A stretch of 64,000 nucleotides of DNA, taken from NCBI RefSeq assembly GCF_001570565.1, contig NZ_BBXE01000024.1:68653-132652 (forward strand). The letters run 5' to 3'. Below the pieces are notes generated by a model. It saw nothing but the letters and a program-made list of their open reading frames with translations, did no database searches and was not told where the DNA came from. The translations under genes and the position numbers were made by a program. Positions 62,811 through 64,000 of this stretch are shown one piece after another. The number at the start of each line of letters is the position of its first letter. The stretch's first letter is position 1. The stretch comes from Herbidospora yilanensis. Lineage in GTDB: Bacteria > Actinomycetota > Actinomycetes > Streptosporangiales > Streptosporangiaceae.

Positions 62811-63430
62811 GGCTCACCCCGGCTCTCGTACCGGAACGGGCCGCGCATCGCCGCCCGGCCGGTCACCTGCACCGAGGCGGCCTGCCCGCCCAGGTCGACG
62901 CGGAAGGCCGAGGTGTTGCCCACTTCGGCGCGCGGGCCGAGCACCTCGCTGAGCCGCCCGCTGCGCAGTTCGGTGATCGCGCCGTCGCCGCCGCGCACGA
63001 CCGTTCCGGCACCGCTCACCATGCGCCCGACCGTGACCGAGAGGTGGTCGTCCTGGGTGGTGAGGCTGATCGGGGCGCGGCTCGCCTCACGCAGGGCTCC
63101 CATCAGGCGGCCGAGCTCGCCGAGCGGCCCGCCGTTGCCCCCGGTGAACGTCGTGGCGAGCGCGGCGAACTGGGCGTCGTCGGCGCCGTCGTCGACGAAG
63201 AGCGTGACCTCCTGCCCGCCGGTGTCACGATGCCCGGTGTGGAAGGAGACGCTCACCACCGATCGCCCGGAGACGTCGACGTCCCCGATCGTGCCGCTCT
63301 CGATCGACCAGCAGAACGCCCCCGTGCACCGGTTGTCGTCGGGGGAACGGCCGATCCAGCATGGGCAGATCGTGTAGCAGTCGCACAACTCGAAGAAGAA
63401 ACCGTCGAGCCGGTAGGCGGGCATGCTCAC
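62807..63430 (-). CDS. DUF1326-like cysteine-rich protein, first gene of the operon
   Basis: Starts at GTG 63430 or ATG 63424; 207 aa. The N-terminal FFFELCDCYTICPCWIGRSP carries the CxCxxxCPC cluster of DUF1326, followed by NRCTGAFCW, in all six cysteines suited to Cu(I) or Zn. The rest is a beta-rich domain (GDVDVSGRSVVSVSFHTGHR). DUF1326/DUF2182 pairs are known only as a conserved couple. With the copper radical oxidase following, a metallochaperone role is a reasonable inference. Confidence 0.8.
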   Translation of the reverse strand: MSMPAYRLDGFFFELCDCYTICPCWIGRSPDDNRCTGAFCWSIESGTIGDVDVSGRSVVSVSFHTGHRDTGGQEVTLFVDDGADDAQFAALATTFTGGNGGPLGELGRLMGALREASRAPISLTTQDDHLSVTVGRMVSGAGTVVRGGDGAITELRSGRLSEVLGPRAEVGNTSAFRVDLGGQAASVQVTGRAAMRGPFRYESRGEP

Positions 63431-63513
63431 GGGCGGTTCCGCGTCGCGCGATTCTTGGTGTGGTTGTGTCCGGCCACCGGGTGTTCTCGCGGGATTCCCG
63501 GCCGATCTTCCCC

Positions 63514-63617
63514 GTCACGTGTCACGTGACCCCCTGCTTTCCGGGCCGACCTCACTCGACCACTCAGAAAGGTTTCACGACTCCGCTGTCACGTAAAGCG
63601 AGAAATTCTGAGTGGTC
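63514..63617. promoter_or_regulatory. Repeats and inverted repeat upstream of the seven-gene operon
   Basis: GTCACGT occurs at 63514, 63521 and 63588; the second is part of the perfect palindrome GTCACGTGAC (63521-63530). A perfect 12-bp inverted repeat GACCACTCAGAA (63558-63569) / TTCTGAGTGGTC (63606-63617) encloses the third copy. They lie 84-190 bp before the operon start and are candidate regulator sites. The remainder of 63431-63955 holds no recognisable gene. Confidence 0.45.
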
Positions 63618-63955
63618 TTATGTGGCGACCGAAAACGAATGTCCGCAGCCCTCGCGAACGCCCGTCGTCTTTTTTCATGACCACGGCCCGGCGCGTTTCC
63701 ACTGGTCAGTCCACCCGGCGCTCGGCGAGAATCGACAGCGTGATCGCGCCTGACGATAAGGAAGGTGTAAAGGGCTTCTATCGCTACAAAAAGTGAGAAA
63801 ACGTCGACCTGTATCCTTTTTGTGACCAAATGTCAAATAAGGGGAAGCGTCCTCGCCGCTCTTTCGCGGGGAGCCACGTCTCGCCTTGCAAGCGTTCTGC
63901 AGGCGCCTCGGTGCATAAGGGAGGGCAACACCCACGCCCTTCTGGAGCACCACCG

Positions 63956-64000
63956 ATGATCCTGCGTACCCTCACGGCCGCTGCCCTCCTGCTCGGCGCC
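63956..64000 (+). CDS. Start of a probable secreted protein (runs off the right edge)
   Basis: ATG 63956 follows GGAGCACCACCG. The visible 15 residues MILRTLTAAALLLGA look like the start of a signal peptide. Nothing more can be said from this window. Confidence 0.45.
   Translation, partial: MILRTLTAAALLLGA

Noticed and set aside
45974-63430. Phage tail or extracellular contractile injection system
   Set aside because: No sheath, tube, baseplate, spike, tape-measure or AAA+ recycling ATPase signature was found among the seven proteins.
63786-63823. ACAAAAAG/CTTTTTGT inverted repeat as a terminator
   Set aside because: Only 8 bp of A/T pairing with a 22-bp loop and no gene ending nearby; too weak to call.

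Overview
The window is chromosomal DNA of a high-G+C actinomycete. It has strongly G/C-biased third codon positions, GTG starts, ATGA-coupled operons, an actinobacterial glycogen pair (GlgC with a GT4 glycogen/maltose-1-phosphate synthase) and an AICE-type integrated conjugative element. The gene style suggests Streptosporangiales (Nonomuraea/Streptosporangium-like); that placement is inference, because no rRNA or species marker is present.

Left chromosomal part (1-4942): a TetR regulator runs off the left edge, facing an N-terminally truncated imine-reductase-like gene. Next come an ABM monooxygenase and a DsbA-like gene behind a SoxR-type promoter, then a macrolide-type glycosyltransferase. 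Before position 4943 lie a small integrase remnant, a block of short repeats and a tRNA terminator.

Integrated element (4943-18993): two perfect 47-bp copies of the 3' part of tRNA-Val(GAC), exactly 14,004 bp apart, bound an AICE-like element. Its backbone is an FtsK/TraB-type DNA translocase with small transfer genes upstream, an excisionase, a ribbon-helix-helix protein, a tyrosine integrase and a GntR (KorSA-like) repressor. An array of four tandem 8-bp repeats directly after the translocase gene is a candidate clt transfer locus. A 24/28-identical 28-bp site at the GntR promoter and before the RHH-int genes is a candidate repressor operator. No replication initiator was recognised. The cargo is visibly lower in G+C: a Hachiman/AbpAB-like nuclease-helicase pair followed by an HNH-type protein. 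An HTH/P-loop kinase pair lies further right.

Middle chromosomal part (18945-45989): four tRNAs (Val, Gly, Cys, Gly) are followed by an M14 carboxypeptidase, an amidohydrolase and glmS. Then come an MFS exporter with its TetR, a GH12 endoglucanase with Fn3 and CBM2, an aldo/keto reductase, a GntR-ABC operon, an orphan TctC-type lipoprotein, an MscS channel and several envelope proteins. glgC and the glycogen synthase gene follow, and then a copper island: a CopB-like ATPase divergent from csoR-copZ-membrane protein-copA, with two CsoR boxes between. A Zn-alcohol dehydrogenase/GNAT pair and a secreted protein close the section.

Right part (45974-63430): seven minus-strand genes, every junction overlapping by 1-11 bases, form one operon of about 17.5 kb. 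In transcription order they are DUF1326-like, DUF2182-like, a galactose-oxidase-like copper radical oxidase with all catalytic residues but no visible signal peptide, a 1139-aa beta-rich protein resembling DUF6603, and unrecognised proteins of 1019, 1818 and 614 aa. I know no described system with this composition; with the element's defence cargo it is the best candidate for something new. A secreted-protein gene starts at the right edge.
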